DNA of 64,000 nt, taken from contig NC_023755.2 of assembly GCF_000499845.2 (NCBI RefSeq), positions 33,257,753 to 33,321,752 of the forward strand, given 5' to 3'. This DNA is from Phaseolus vulgaris. Lineage: Eukaryota > Streptophyta > Magnoliopsida > Fabales > Fabaceae. The number at the start of each line of letters is the position of its first letter. Position 1 is the first letter of the stretch. Of this stretch, positions 45,847 through 57,349 are shown piece after piece. The position numbers and the translations under genes were made by a program. A model generated the notes under the pieces. It saw nothing but the letters and a program-made list of their open reading frames with translations, ran no database searches and was not told where the DNA came from.

Positions 45847-46283
45847 TTGAAGTGGGCAACTAAAAAAAACAAAAAGACAAAGACAAAAGAGAAACAAGGA
45901 GACACTAGAGAGGAATCCCCAACCACTTATTTTCCCATTCATATTTTTCAAGAGGAAAACAACATGGTAGAAGAACAGGCACCATCTCCTAGGAGGACAC
46001 TTGGAGATTATGTAATGTATCGAGGGCCAAGGCATTTTTCTAATATTGTAATACCTGCTACCACCAGGGCCATGGAGAAGAAACCCGTTTTCCTCACTCT
46101 CATAAGTACCCATCAATTTACAGTAATGGATTATGAGGATCCATATTCACATTTGTCTACATTTTATGAATTGGTGGGAACAATGAGCTTTCAATCAGGT
46201 AATATTGAGAATGTTTATATGCGCTTGTTTCCTTTTTCATTGGTAGGTAAAGCTAACGAGTGGCTCAAATCACTTCCAAATTA
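45847..46283 (+). pseudogene. Athila-B gag N-terminal part, truncated
   Basis: The open frame of 145 codons reads R-T-L-G-D-Y-V-M-Y-R-G-P-R-H-F, P-A-T-T-R-A-M-E-K-K-P, H-L-S-T-F-Y-E-L-V-G-T-M and M-R-L-F-P-F-S-L-V-G-K-A-N-E-W-L. This is the conserved Athila gag (capsid) start. The frame ends at 46283 after S-L-P-N and is followed directly by 3' noncoding DNA, so about two thirds of gag and all of pol have been deleted at this point. Confidence 0.9.
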
Positions 46284-46600
46284 GATCCTCATCTTGCTCG
46301 AGCGAGATAAATCTCGCATGAGCGAGTTTGAAGCCGAAAAATAGAGTTTTGCTACAAGGAATCTCGTTCAAGCAATTTTTTTTTGCAAAAAAATAAAAAT
46401 AAAAAATAAAAATTAAAAAAAATCCTCTAAGGTAAACCAATCCTTATATGCCTCCAGATCAGTTTGAAGATTATGTATTTTGGCCTCGGGACAAGTTCTA
46501 TTATTCAGTGGGCAGATCCAGCAAATGAAGCAGGATCATCTACAACTATAAATGTAGATTTTAACACGCAGCTGGATAACTTCTTAGGAAGCAAGGATTG
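46284..46600 (+). other. Athila-B 3' noncoding region and conserved small coding block
   Basis: A dyad pair lies at 46293-46326 (linker ATAAAT, 20-nt spacing). At 46440-46560 the sequence reads M-P-P-D-Q-F-E-D-Y-V-F-W-P-R-D-K and then continues in another frame. The same block is found inverted at 39750-39835 in Athila-A. Confidence 0.7.
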
Positions 46601-49269
46601 AGCAAAATATGGTTTATCTTTATAATTTTATTTTTAGTTATTTGAATTTTGTTTTATTTTTATGTTTATTTGTGTTTTCTGTTTATTTGCTTAGTTTGTT
46701 TTATTTTGTTATTTTGTTATTTTGTATTTTGAATAAATTTGTTGTTATTGCTTATTTGGTTATTTTTATGTCTTGAATTATTTCTGTAGAATAAATTTCA
46801 GTTTTAATTTAATTTGTTTTTTAGTTTATTTTTCTCAAATAAAAAAAAACTAAAATATTAATTTTGAATTGTGAATAAAAGATAGTGTGTTTAATTATTA
46901 AATAGTGAGATGAATTAGACACAAGTTAGAAAATAAAATATGATTGAAACCCCTATTAAAATGAAGTTGAAATGGTGATACATGGAAATTTAACAAGATG
47001 ATGATTACGACAGAGAATGACAAAAATAAATAAAAATGAAACCAATTAAACCAAGTGGATGTATCAACCTTAAACAATTTTGAGAGTTTTACTCAAGAAT
47101 TGATAGTTGTAGTTGCCTAATTTTTATTTTTTGTTACATCATAAAAGAGCATGAAGATTATTGAGGAATTGTGTTAATTAGGAACTCAGGACCAATTAGC
47201 CAACCTTTATCTTATTAGAATTCTTTTTTTTATATATCCATTGAATTCGAATAAATATATATAAAATATTTCTCTATATAAAATTTTAAAAAAAAACTTT
47301 AAATTCAATTTTATTTTATTTTTAATCGATGTGAGATTTTTATCAAACTCACACTGGAACTACTAGTTTGTACATGAGACTAAATGTTTGTGGATGGTCT
47401 TATAGCGATCGATGGTCTTATAATGATATGATATCAGATGACAAGACAAAACTTAATAATTCTAATTGATAGATTCTAAATGACCGTGATATCATTTTAA
47501 GAAGTTTGAGCCTAAGTCTAACTCAACTTTACAAAAATATATATTATAAAATAACTTTATATGTGAATTTTGAACGTAAAATTTTAAAAGGAAAAACATG
47601 AAACTCATGGAAAAGACGTGAAAACATGAATTAGTCTTCATTTTAGGATACGGTGGTAGCTTCTGAGAAGAAGAGGAGAGAACTGGGCAACCTCAACCTG
47701 ATCCATCATCACATCTCACCATCGTTAGCTGTATTCAGACATTGAAACTTCATTATCATTCTAACTAGATGAAGGATTTCATTTCGATTAGAACAAAAGC
47801 AGGTCTCAATCAAAGCATAACCAAAGCATAACCAGGTCTCTGTACATACATCTACAATTTAAACATAAATGATTTCGTCACTCCTTAACTTGTATACATG
47901 TTTTTTCTAGCTTTTAGATTTTTAAAAATTTATAATTTTAGTTTTAATTTTAATGAATTAAATTATTTCTTAATGCTTGTTACGAATATAGATTAATATT
48001 TCACATTGGACTTTAGGATCTTGTATGTACCATGTTCAAAATATTGAATTGAATTAAAAATAAAAAAAAATAAAAAATAAAATAAATATATATATATATA
48101 TATATAACTAAAAAATAAATTAAATTCTGAATTTTTTAAATTTGAAACTAAAATTGAAAAAAAGTATAACTAAAACTCACTAAAAGAATATTTTATAATT
48201 TATATAATATATAAGAGTTTTTTTTCCTTTAGTATATAAAAATTATTGGTCTATTTTACCGTTAATAATACTTTTAAATTATAATTTAAAATTTACAAAG
48301 ACGCGAATTAAAAAGAACTAAGTTATTGTGGAAAAATAAGTAACTAATTGTTGGTGAAAAAGAAACCTCCCGCTTAAATTAAAAAATACTAACTACTCAT
48401 ATTTTAGCTATAAATATAATTAAATTATAAATATTTAAAATATTCTATTTTATATAATTATTTTTTTTATTATAACATTACTTTAATACAGTGTACAATA
48501 AATAATATATTTTATTATTTTATTTTATATAACAAATAAAATCATATAAAAATAATATATATATATATATAACTTATAAGAGATAATCTATAACAATATA
48601 TAAAAAGAGGATTCTTTTTTTTAATTACCACATAATTTTAAAATATGATAAATTTCAATTTGAAAAAATTAAAAAATATAATTTTTGATTTTTAAACAAA
48701 AATAAACTAAAAACTACAACTTTTTTAATTTTAAACTAAAAATTTAAATTTGAAAAAGTTAAAAAACGCAAAGTTTTAATTTTAAACTGAAAATTTAAAT
48801 TTGAAAATAAATTAATATTATATATAAAAAATTCTGGATACAATATGTATTAATTAAAAATAATTATAAACTTATAATATAAAATTATTATATAAAAATA
48901 TTTAAAAAATATACACATCTTTCCTTAGTATTAGTGAGAAAATAGCGTCGCAATTATTGTACAACATTTAAAAATCAATTTTAAGGGTTTGTGATCTAAA
49001 ATGAACCACGTCCTTTTAAATACTATTCAAACTTTTTTTTTCTTATGTTTGAATCAGATGTGAACAATGAGATTACAAAAATAATAAAACAGAGATCTTT
49101 ATCAGAAAAAAAAATCGCATAATTTACAGTATAAGAAAATTAACGAGAGTTTACCTTTTTATTAATAAGATTAAAATCTTTGTTAAGTTATTTATTTAAA
49201 ATTGTATTTTTTTGGTTGAATCATTTTCGAGGAACATGTTTTATGAGGTTTTTTTTAAATTTTAGTAAA
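46601..49269. other. AT-rich intergenic stretch, no gene supported
   Basis: 46600-46850 is T-rich and may be the tail of the Athila-B fragment. 47325-47530 has ATGTGAGATTTTTATCAAAC and AAGAAGTTTGAGCCTAA, words I associate with a dispersed legume repeat, but I cannot name it. 47900-49000 is extremely AT-rich, with TA runs near 48087-48105 and 48557-48571. No coding or RNA gene signal. Confidence 0.5.
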
Positions 49270-49872
49270 ATTTTTCAAAACTTCCCCTAAATACCATGAG
49301 TTTAAGAATCTCTGTGAAATATCATGGGTTTTAAGACTTTCGTAGATTTCAAAACCTTTATAAAATATTACGAATTTTTGAAATCTCCATAAAATATCAT
49401 GGGTTTAGAACTTCCGTAAAATAACATGGATTTTGGAACCTTCGTAAAATAATATGGATTCTAAAACCTCCGTAAAATATCATGGATTTCAAAACATCCA
49501 TAAAATACTATAGGTCTCGAAACTTTCATAAAATCTCATGGGTTTCAAAACTCTCATAAAATACGGTGGGTTTCAAAATACCATGAGTTTTAGGACTTCT
49601 GTAAAATACCATAGAATTCAAAACCTTCGTAAAATAGCACGGATTTTCGAAACCTCCATAAAATACCATGGGTTTTAGAATCTTCGTAAAATAACATGGA
49701 TTTTAGAACCTCCATAAGATATCATTGATTTCAAAACATTCATAAAATACCATAGGTCTCGAAACCTCTGTAAAATATCATGGGTTTCAAAACTCCCATA
49801 AAATACCGTGGGTTTCTAAACCCCGTAAAATACCATGGGTTTCAAAATTCCTGTAAAATACCATAGGTTTTT
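49270..49872. repeat. Minisatellite of about 28-bp units, roughly 21 copies
   Basis: Diverged copies of a unit like CCATAAAATACCATGGGTTT followed by CAAAACCT run head to tail for about 600 bp. A rare variant (AGGTCTCGAAAC) recurs near 49511 and 49754, with similar neighbours on both sides. That points to a higher-order duplication of about 240 bp, roughly eight or nine units. Confidence 0.92.
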
Positions 49873-50394
49873 TAACTAAAAATATTTGATTTTTTACTCA
49901 TGTTATCATTTAAACATTCATGTATTTTCTCAACCACAATTGTTTATATCTATTGTATTTATTTGTCTATGTTTAGTAAAACATTTTTTTAATAAATAAA
50001 ATAAATATATGAATATAACAAATAAATTACAAAAATTTTCCTACATATATAAAACTATATTACATTACATCATAGTAACTTCCATGTGATTTGGGTACCT
50101 CCCACTTCATCATATCATAAGATCCATCACAAATGACTTTGTTTCTCACACTACACATGAATGAATCTATTCAATTTTGTATCAATACAAATTACAAGAT
50201 TCAATAATTTGATTTTTTTTTTCTCTTTCACAAATTCTCATGAAAGAAATTGAAAATGCATACAAACATGAATTTTTAAATGAAAAAGGAATTGAAGGAG
50301 ATCTCAGAATTGCTAAACTCACACTATGGATACCACTCCAAAGGAAAAGTAATTGTTCACTATGCACTTATTCTCTGAAATGAGAAAAATTTAT
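49873..50394. other. AT-rich spacer between the minisatellite and a copia LTR
   Basis: No gene, RNA or repeat recognised. Confidence 0.5.
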
Positions 50395-51476
50395 TGATCA
50401 AGGATGATCTTGAAGCTTTGATGTTTCCAAATCCATGGTGTTTGATGGAAGGCTGGAGTTGCTGCTTGTATGGGTGGGTTTTGGGTAGAATGATGTGTAA
50501 TCCACTCTTTGTTTGAATCTAAAACAGTTTGGAATCAAAACATTTTTGAAAAAGATTGTTTTCTAAAGAAGTGAAAACACAACCAGTTGTTTTATCGTTT
50601 CAATCGATTGTTTGACACTTAGAGGTTTTTGAAAACGGTTTGAAGCTGTTTGACTTGGTTGAGTTTGTTGTCAAACCAATTCAATCGGTTGTTTTGAGAA
50701 TTCAATCGATTTTTTGTTGAAAATCCATAACAAAATTTTTGTTATGTTTGCAAGTAAGCTTTAAATGTTTTCTAACTGAATATGCTCATGCTTTAAAAGT
50801 TTTTAACAACTTTTGGAGTATTTAAAGAGGTTGTTATACTCTCTTAAATGTTTGATAACAATTTTGAGACATTTGTGAAAATGTGAAAACAAATTTGAGT
50901 TTTGAAGATTTGCATTCAAGCTTTTGGGTTTTCTCAAAGAAGTGGAATAAGATTGCTGTAGTCTTTTGATTTGATCTTCATCAGGTGTAATCCTTTCTGT
51001 ATCTCTTGTATTTCTGAATACTGATGTGTAGGTGCAGAATCAGAGGGTGTTCTGATTTTTGTGGTGTTTGTGTGCCAAAGGAAGTGTGTGATTTGAGGTG
51101 TTCAAGGTCACTTCTTTAGTGGTGTGTTTGTAATCTGGATTTTGATTGCATAGTAGATACCTATTGGTTTCTGGGGACTGGATGTAGCTCTTGGTGTAAG
51201 AGTGAACTAGTATAAATCTGTTTGTGTGATTCTCTCTTTCCCTGATCTCACATATATATGTTTTAAGTTGTTTTTATTAACTGCTGATAAAAACAACTGG
51301 TTGAATCGCAAAACAACCGGTTGATTTTCTGGAAATCAACTAAAACAACTTTGTGCATTGTTTTCCATAGTTTCCTTCTCTGTGATTCTTCATTGGCTTT
51401 CATTGTACCTTCAAAGTTTGAGAAAATCTTTCATAAACAAATCACCCCCTCCTTTTTAAGGTCATTTATTCTAACA
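50395..51476 (+). mobile_element. Copia-1-related LTR in reverse orientation, probably solo or truncated
   Basis: It starts TGATCAAGGATG and ends GGTCATTTATTCTAACA. It corresponds to the reverse complement of the copia-1 LTR layout (TGTTAGAATA... to ...TTCAACA), with clear divergence. Dyad pairs start at 50580 and 50682 (21-nt distance) and 51294 (20-nt). No internal region is attached on either side. The flanks (TTTAT and AAATT) do not give a clean target duplication. Confidence 0.8.
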
Positions 51477-51627
51477 AAATTATCTCAGACTAAGTTTTAT
51501 GTCTCACAATAATTGTTTAAAAATTAATCTTCAATATGGAAGGATGATTGGTTTTATGTTTAAAAGCCCTAAGCCCAACTCACATTATCTTCGATGTAAA
51601 AAATCCCACTAAAATTGTTTTCGAATG

Positions 51628-52240
51628 GGGGTTAGGGCCGAGAGAACTATTGAGGTCACTTTTCTTCTATCTCTATTAGTCCGTTGTATTGTACTTCAAC
51701 TTCCCTCCTTGATAGCTCATTCCTCCTCTCTCTTCATTGCACTTCTCGGTCTTCTCGTAACACAGGCTTGGATGGTACCTACAAAAGGCACTCCGACGCT
51801 CAAGTTAGTAAAGGTGTTCGATGCTTGGTTGTTAGAGCACTGTATATGATGACGTACCTGGATCTTGGAATATGTGCTATTTATATTACCTTTGGTGGGC
51901 TTTCCTTATTGGGCTGGATTAGGGGGTTGGACCGCGTTTAGGGGTGCATTACCTAGTTCCTAATCACGGATTAACTTTATTGACTCTATTTAAGCGTAAT
52001 TGGGTCTGAGGCATCGTTCGACCCCACGAGGCATGTAATTAGTCGTACAATCCTCACCGGTACACTTGCCTCCAAGGCTCGAGGATGATTAATCCGAAGA
52101 GTCTTTGAGAGTGATATGACGGTCGGGCTTCCAAGGTTAGTCGTGATGGTTGAGCTTCTCGATGCATGACGTGACGTCAGGCGACGCGTGTACCCGTGAA
52201 GTGACTCGCATTAATGAGGGGTTTTTTGGGAGCCAAACGA
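51628..52240 (-). repeat. LTR remnant of Tat-2
   Basis: The boundaries are approximate. The region shares CACTCCGACGCTCAAGT (about 51788) with the Tat-1 LTR and has a minus-strand TATA-like TATAAATAGC near 51886-51896, at a comparable position. The exact LTR end could not be fixed. Confidence 0.5.
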
Positions 52241-52312
52241 TGAGGACCGTTGGATAAAAAAGACCTAACAGTTGAGATGGTTGTGATGCTTCACCTCTCG
52301 AGACCCCCACGG

Positions 52313-52322
52313 GCTATAAATA
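52313..52322 (+). promoter_or_regulatory. TATA-box candidate for the Tat-2 antisense ORF
   Basis: CTATAAATAG on the plus strand lies about 115 bp upstream of the ATG at 52435 and directly inside the LTR region, a sensible position for a dedicated antisense promoter. Confidence 0.55.
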
Positions 52323-52434
52323 GTGGTCCCAACAGTGCCGAGACAATGTGCTACTGTTCTGATATTTGTTCCGAGACCCGAACATTCCTCATCCTCCTGA
52401 TCTATTATCTTTCGTCTTTCAAAAGGTTAGTCAT

Positions 52435-54328
52435 GTCTTTTTTGTCTCGTCCTACCTCTTCTTCTTCGGCTTCCCGTTCTCCTCATCCCTTGCGTCCTTC
52501 GTCTTCTTCACCTTCATGTTCTGTTTCCAACTCCTCCATGACTGAGCCTTTGTCGGTAAGTGCAAACCAACTGTTGCACCCTATGGAGGATGTGGCCATG
52601 GGGGACAACCCGGGCGGTGCTATTGACTGGTCAGGCTCCCCTGAGCAGGTCATTTCCCCTTCGAAACCTGATTGGGTCGATCCTAAGGTGACTAGGATCA
52701 CCTCTGCCTTTAGGACCGAGAAAATCTGTCGCAAATTTTTTGGATAAGGTCCCGGTAGCCTTAACCTTGTGTTCGTTGTTTGCCAACAGAGACCATATGT
52801 ATGGGTCGGTCTCCAACTCAGCCACCCTCTTTCTATATAGTATTCATGTTTATTTTCAGATTTACACGTTTCTTTACCCTTTGATAACTTCACGATGGGC
52901 GTCCTTCAAGCACTCAACGTGGCTCCCACACATCTTCACTTAAACACCTGGGCATCCATTCAGGCCTTCCACCTGATATGTGACGTTTTCCGCTTGCATC
53001 CTACCCCTTAATGCTTTCCGAGTTATTACAACTCCCACTCGGCCAAGCCAGTTCTGTGGCATCACTGATCAATCGGTTGGGTAACGTTCTTTTTAATTCC
53101 TTCACCACCTCTTATAATAATTTCAAAGAAAAAAAATTCAAGGTTGTCATCCGACCGGAGGGTGTGCCATATTCTTTTAATGAAACCAGTCGGTTGAGAA
53201 AACTTTGATAAGCTCCCAAAAAAACTTCCCACACAGAAGCTGATAGCCATGTACTCGTCATCACTCCGCTGGACGACCTTTAAGGGTATGCTAGTTTTCT
53301 TTAACCTCAGTCGGGCGTTTAATATTGAACTGATGCTTTTCTTCTTATTAATATAGATAGAATGAACACGGAAGTGCCCCAGTCGAACGACCTGCTTAAC
53401 GCCTTCAAGGAGAGGGCTGCTAAAAGAAGGGGTCATTTGAGCATTGAGGCCCTAGCTGTCGGGAAGTGGCCGATCGCTCGTGCTGGTCCTTCTGGAAAGG
53501 GCAAGAAGAGGGTGAGGTGGGGGGTGACATCGCTACAACTACCCGCTCCCCGGTTATGCTGTCGACACCTCCTTCTCCATGCCGTTCGCCCATCGACGTT
53601 GACTCCCAGTCGATCGACGATTTTAACCAGCCAATCCCCCGTCGTGCTGTCAAGCCTAACTCAGAGGTTTCGATGTCACCCCTTTCGGTGGTCTAGATTG
53701 GTTTGAATGCACTGACGCAAGAGCTCATCTGGGTCATCCCCTCAGATGCCCTACTCCAAGGCAACATCGAAATAATGTGCAGAGCACTCGTCCTGGCCAA
53801 TCTGGGTTCCAAGGATCGAAGCCGCCATGCAGAAGAGATCTTTCGACTTGAGCACTAGTTGGCTGAGGCTTTGGGAAACTTGAAGCAATCTCTTGCAGCC
53901 ACACTGCCTACTCGGAGAAGCTTGCTCGTGAGGCTGTCGAGCGGAAGATTGCCCAGGGTCGAGCATTTAAGCTCGAGCGAAGGGAGGTGGAGAAAACAAC
54001 CGAGATTGCTCGGCTGAAGAAGGCTTTGGAGGAGGCGGATAAAAAGAACTCACTACTGCAGGCCGAGAATTCTGAGTTGTTGGCTGAGAAGGTGGCAGTT
54101 GAGATGAAGCTGGACATAAATATTGATGACACTTTGGTTATGCTTAGCCAAAGCTTTTTCCAGACCGTTCGCCAGGCCCACGTCCTCTACAAGGGTCCAC
54201 CATCGTTTGACGACTTCGACCCCAACATGGATGTGTTCGAGGGTCAGATCTTGTCGAGCAGTGAGGTAAAGACCTTGAAGAGTGCAACACAACCTGCACC
54301 GACCGAGGGTGCTGAAGACGAAGACTAG
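52435..54328 (+). pseudogene. Antisense ORF of Tat-2 (Transposase_28/PF04195-like), broken
   Basis: It starts MSFLSRPTSSSS, with the same Ser/Pro-rich leader as the Tat-1 antisense ORF. The middle has G-V-L-Q-A-L-N-V-A-P and L-H-L-N-T-W-A-S-I-Q-A-F, aligning with L-H-P-N-S-W-A-F-V-R-A-F of Tat-1. A GT-AG intron (53286-53356) falls at the equivalent place. The C part (53987-54328) is a clear coiled coil (I-A-R-L-K-K-A-L-E-E-A, then L-L-A-E-K-V-A-V-E-M-K-L) with an acidic end and stop at 54326-54328. Stops after 52745, near 53009 and in exon 2 break it. Its preserved layout in two diverged subfamilies argues for a past function. Confidence 0.72.
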
Positions 54329-54584
54329 TGAGTCTTTAGGCTTTAGTTTTTGTTTCCTTCTGTTGGGATGTGACCCTTTACTCCTTACCATTGAGGTTGG
54401 GGTGTGGCCTCCTCCTTGCTTTCTTTTGAATGAAACGGTCGTTCCTTTGCATATAATAGCTTGATTGAACAAATAAATTAATTGAACCAGGAAATTGAAT
54501 AAGTTAAATGATTGGTCAGAAAAACTTAATTGAATAAAGGAAATTGAATAAGTTAAGTGATCAGTTTGATTGTATTAAAGGTTT

Positions 54585-54965
54585 AGGTAGGGTATGCTGG
54601 TTAAGCCTACGTCCTTGGCCGAACCGAGTCTTCGAAGTGTCGGTAGGGTATGTCGGTTAAGGCTTCATCCTTGACCGCATTGAGTCTTCTAGGTGTCGGT
54701 AGGGTATGCCGGTTAAGGCTTCATCCTTGACCGCACCGAGTCTTCGAGGTGTCAGTAGGGTATGCCGGTTAAGGCTTAATCCTTGACGGCACTGAGTATT
54801 CAAGACGTCGGTAGGGTATGCCGGTTAAGGCTTCATCCTTGACCACACTGAGACTTCGAGGTGTCGGTAGGGTATTCCGATTAAGGCTTCGTCCTTGACT
54901 TCATCGAGTCTTCGTAGTATCGGTAGGGTATGCCGGATAAGGCTTCATCCTTAACCACACCGAGC
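54585..54965. repeat. 56-bp tandem repeat, about seven copies, in Tat-2
   Basis: Units containing CGGTAGGGTATGCCGGTTAA, GGCTTCATCCTTGACC and GAGTCTTCGAGG start about every 56 bp. The GGTAGGGTAT word lies near 54585, 54642, 54697, 54753, 54809, 54865 and 54921. The array lies between the ends of the antisense ORF and pol, as in Tat-1, but its sequence is unrelated to the Tat-1 repeat. Confidence 0.93.
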
Positions 54966-55420
54966 GTTGAGAGACGCGTGAATTTGACTTTAAGTTGCAA
55001 AGGGAAACGTCTCGTAAAAACCTGTTCGATCGAAAATTCTCCTTCGAGAAAAAACAATCGGGTAAGGAAAAAGTACGTAAGTTTTATTGCTTTTAACTGT
55101 AATAAAATTTGAGGTGCGTGGCATTCCACCTCCTCGGTATAATAGCCACTCTAAGTGCTACGACCCCCAACTACAACCTCTCAGATCCGGAAGGGCCCCT
55201 CCTAGTTGGATGAGAACTTTTCTTCATTCTTCCTTTCTTTGCTTCTCATCCTCCAGACATAATCTCCCTTCTAAAAGCTCCTCGGTCGGACCTTCGTGTT
55301 ATAGCGCCTTATAGCCCAAAGCTTGCATGCGGTCTCTCGAATCTTGCTTTTGTCGCGAAGCTCGTTTAGCATATCTAGGCCAACCAAGAGACTCTCTTCA
55401 TTCATAGTCAGCTAAAATAG

Positions 55421-56172
55421 TTACCTTCGAATGGTAGGCTTGCCCACCTTAACCGGGATCATAGCCTCAGTTCCATACGTTATGCTGTACGGTGTTTCTT
55501 GCGTGGACTTCTTGGGGGTACAACGATATGCCCACAAGACTTTCAGGAGTTCCTCGGTCCATCGGCCTTTCGCCTTGCCGAGTCGCTTCTTCAACTCGTT
55601 CAGGATGATCGTGTTTATAGCCTCGCTCTGCCCATTGTTCTGGGGGTGCTCGACTGAGCCGGTTATTGACTTGATACCGAGGTCCTCGTAGAAAGACTGG
55701 AGCCCTCGATTGATGAATTGTCGGTCATTATCAGTTATTATTGTGTGTGACACACCGAATCGATACACAATACTTCCCCATACAAAATTTTGCACGTTCT
55801 TGGAGAAGATGGAGGCGAGTGGTTCGGCCTCGATCCATTTGGTGAATTAGTCCACTTCGACTAGGTGGAATTTCGCCTAACCTTTCCCCGGGGCAAAGGG
55901 GTCAACGATGTCCATCCCTAGATGGCAAACGACCATGAGGATGTCATGTTATGCAGCGTTTCCGGCTTGAGGTGGTGTAGGGAACCTAGTTTCTGGCACT
56001 TGGCGCACTTCTTCATAAACTCTGTGCAGTTGCTCTGGACGGTAGGCCAGTAATAACCGACCCTGAGGATTTTGGCAGCCACCATTCGTCCGCTCGAGTG
56101 GCAGCCACGTACCCCCTCGTGGATTTCCTTGAGGACGTACCTGGCTTGGTCCTTGGTGATGCATTTTAGCAA
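55421..56172 (-). pseudogene. Tat-2 integrase
   Basis: The N part (55918-56172) has the zinc-finger region, with L-K-E-I-H-E-G-V-R-G-C-H and C-A-K-C-Q-K. The C part (55421-55795) has I-I-T-D-N-D-R-Q-F (second catalytic Asp; the usual Gly after Asn is Asp), E-H-P-Q-N-N-G-Q-S-E-A (catalytic Glu) and L-W-A-Y-R-C-T-P. The segment between (55796-55917) encodes the first Asp region in a broken frame. Confidence 0.87.
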
Positions 56173-56274
56173 TGACCTTGAGTAGCCCCTGCGGTAGAGA
56201 TCCTAGTTGAGCATGGTGTACCTTGAACCCTGTTGCTTCATAGCTTTCCCTTCTTTTGGCTTGCACGTGCCGTG

Positions 56275-57223
56275 CTAAGGATATCGGACGATCGGTGTCA
56301 TCCAAGTCTGGGCCTCGGCTTCGGTGACCGCTAGGCATTCAGTTTCTGTCGCGCTAGGTTGTCTTAGCCAGATTTGCATGACTGACCGGTGGTGGCTCTT
56401 CTTCTTGGTCGTCGACAGCCGAGATAGCGCATTGGCCCTCTTGTTCTCGCGACAGATGTGTTCAACCGTTACCTTCTCAAACCGAGCGATGTTGGTGTTG
56501 ACCGTATGATAGTACCTTTGGAGCAAGAGCTCCTTTACCTCGAACTCCCCTTTGATCTGGCCGACCATAACCTGAAAGTCGCTCTTACAGGTTACCTCGC
56601 GAGCTCCCATATTGTACGTCAGGTTTAGCTCGACGAGTTCCCATATTCTTAGTTTGGTTATTGGTGGCCTTAAACCCAAATTGGAGGCCTTGATCCAAGA
56701 GGAGATCACCAGGTCCTTCGAGGACGACTCTCACTCCACATGCGGTCTTGCTTGAGGAGCCGTCAACATATATAGTCCATCCGACGAAGAGGTCTGGTAG
56801 AGGTGTGAGCGTGGCGAAGAAGTCGGCCAAGCATTGGGATTTTATTGCACCTCTTGGCTCGTACCAGATGTCAAACTCTGGAAGATCTACTGACCACCCT
56901 ATCATGCGCCCTACAAGGTCGGGTTTAGATAAAATTTTAAAAATAGGGTAGTCAGTTCTTACCGTGATGGAGTGGTTTTGTAAGTAGGGGCGCATTCGCC
57001 TGACCGTTAAGACTAGGGCGAGAGCCACCTTCTCTATCATTTGGTACCTCGTCTTGGCCGCATGAAGCGTTCGACTGCCAAAGTACACTAGTCGTTCCTC
57101 GTTCTCTACTTCCTGAACCAGTGCGGCGTTGACCGCTTCTTCGAAGACCGCCAAATACACCAGAATAGGTTGGTCTGGTCTCGGCTTCTGGATAACTACA
57201 AGCGAGGATAAGAAGTCCTTCAA
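56275..57223 (-). pseudogene. Tat-2 RNase H and archaeal-type RNase H
   Basis: 56585-57223 reads K-D-F-L-S-S-L, Y-F-G-S-R-T-L, E-K-V-A-L-A-L-V-L (RNaseH_RT), then I-Y-V-D-G-S-S-S and G-F-K-A-T-N-N-Q (archaeal RNaseH). It shifts frame just after N-N-Q; 56275-56709 continues with C-K-S-D-F-Q-V-M-V-G-Q and the linker C-R-E-N-K-R-A-N-A-L-S. The A-E-Y-E-A-L part expected at the junction appears altered. Confidence 0.85.
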
Positions 57224-57349
57224 CTGTTGGAATATTTATTCACACTTCTCGTCCCAGTTAAACTTAGTCGCCTTGCGGAGCAGCTGCACCATCAACCTCG
57301 TTCTCTCGGCTAGCCAGGGGATAAACCTGAAGAGGGCAGTAAGACGCCC

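Larger units (their letters stand above)
44172..46600 (+). mobile_element. Athila-type element fragment on the plus strand, Athila-B (5' LTR, PBS, gag, internal deletion)
   Basis: It has a 5' LTR (44172-45374), PBS-like sequence, and gag (45847-46283). It then jumps directly to the 3' noncoding dyad region and the block at 46440-46560 shared with Athila-A. Protease, RT and integrase are entirely missing and no 3' LTR was found, so it is a deleted derivative. Its opposite orientation to Athila-A and the exact abutment at 44171/44172 suggest insertion into Athila-A followed by rearrangement. Confidence 0.8.

Noticed and set aside
45766..46116. Minus-strand 116-codon frame
   Set aside because: It lies opposite the Athila-B gag, which has clear family motifs on the plus strand.
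49270..49872. CRISPR-like regular repeats
   Set aside because: Units are contiguous and diverged with no unique spacers, there are no cas genes, and the context is a plant nuclear genome. It is a minisatellite.
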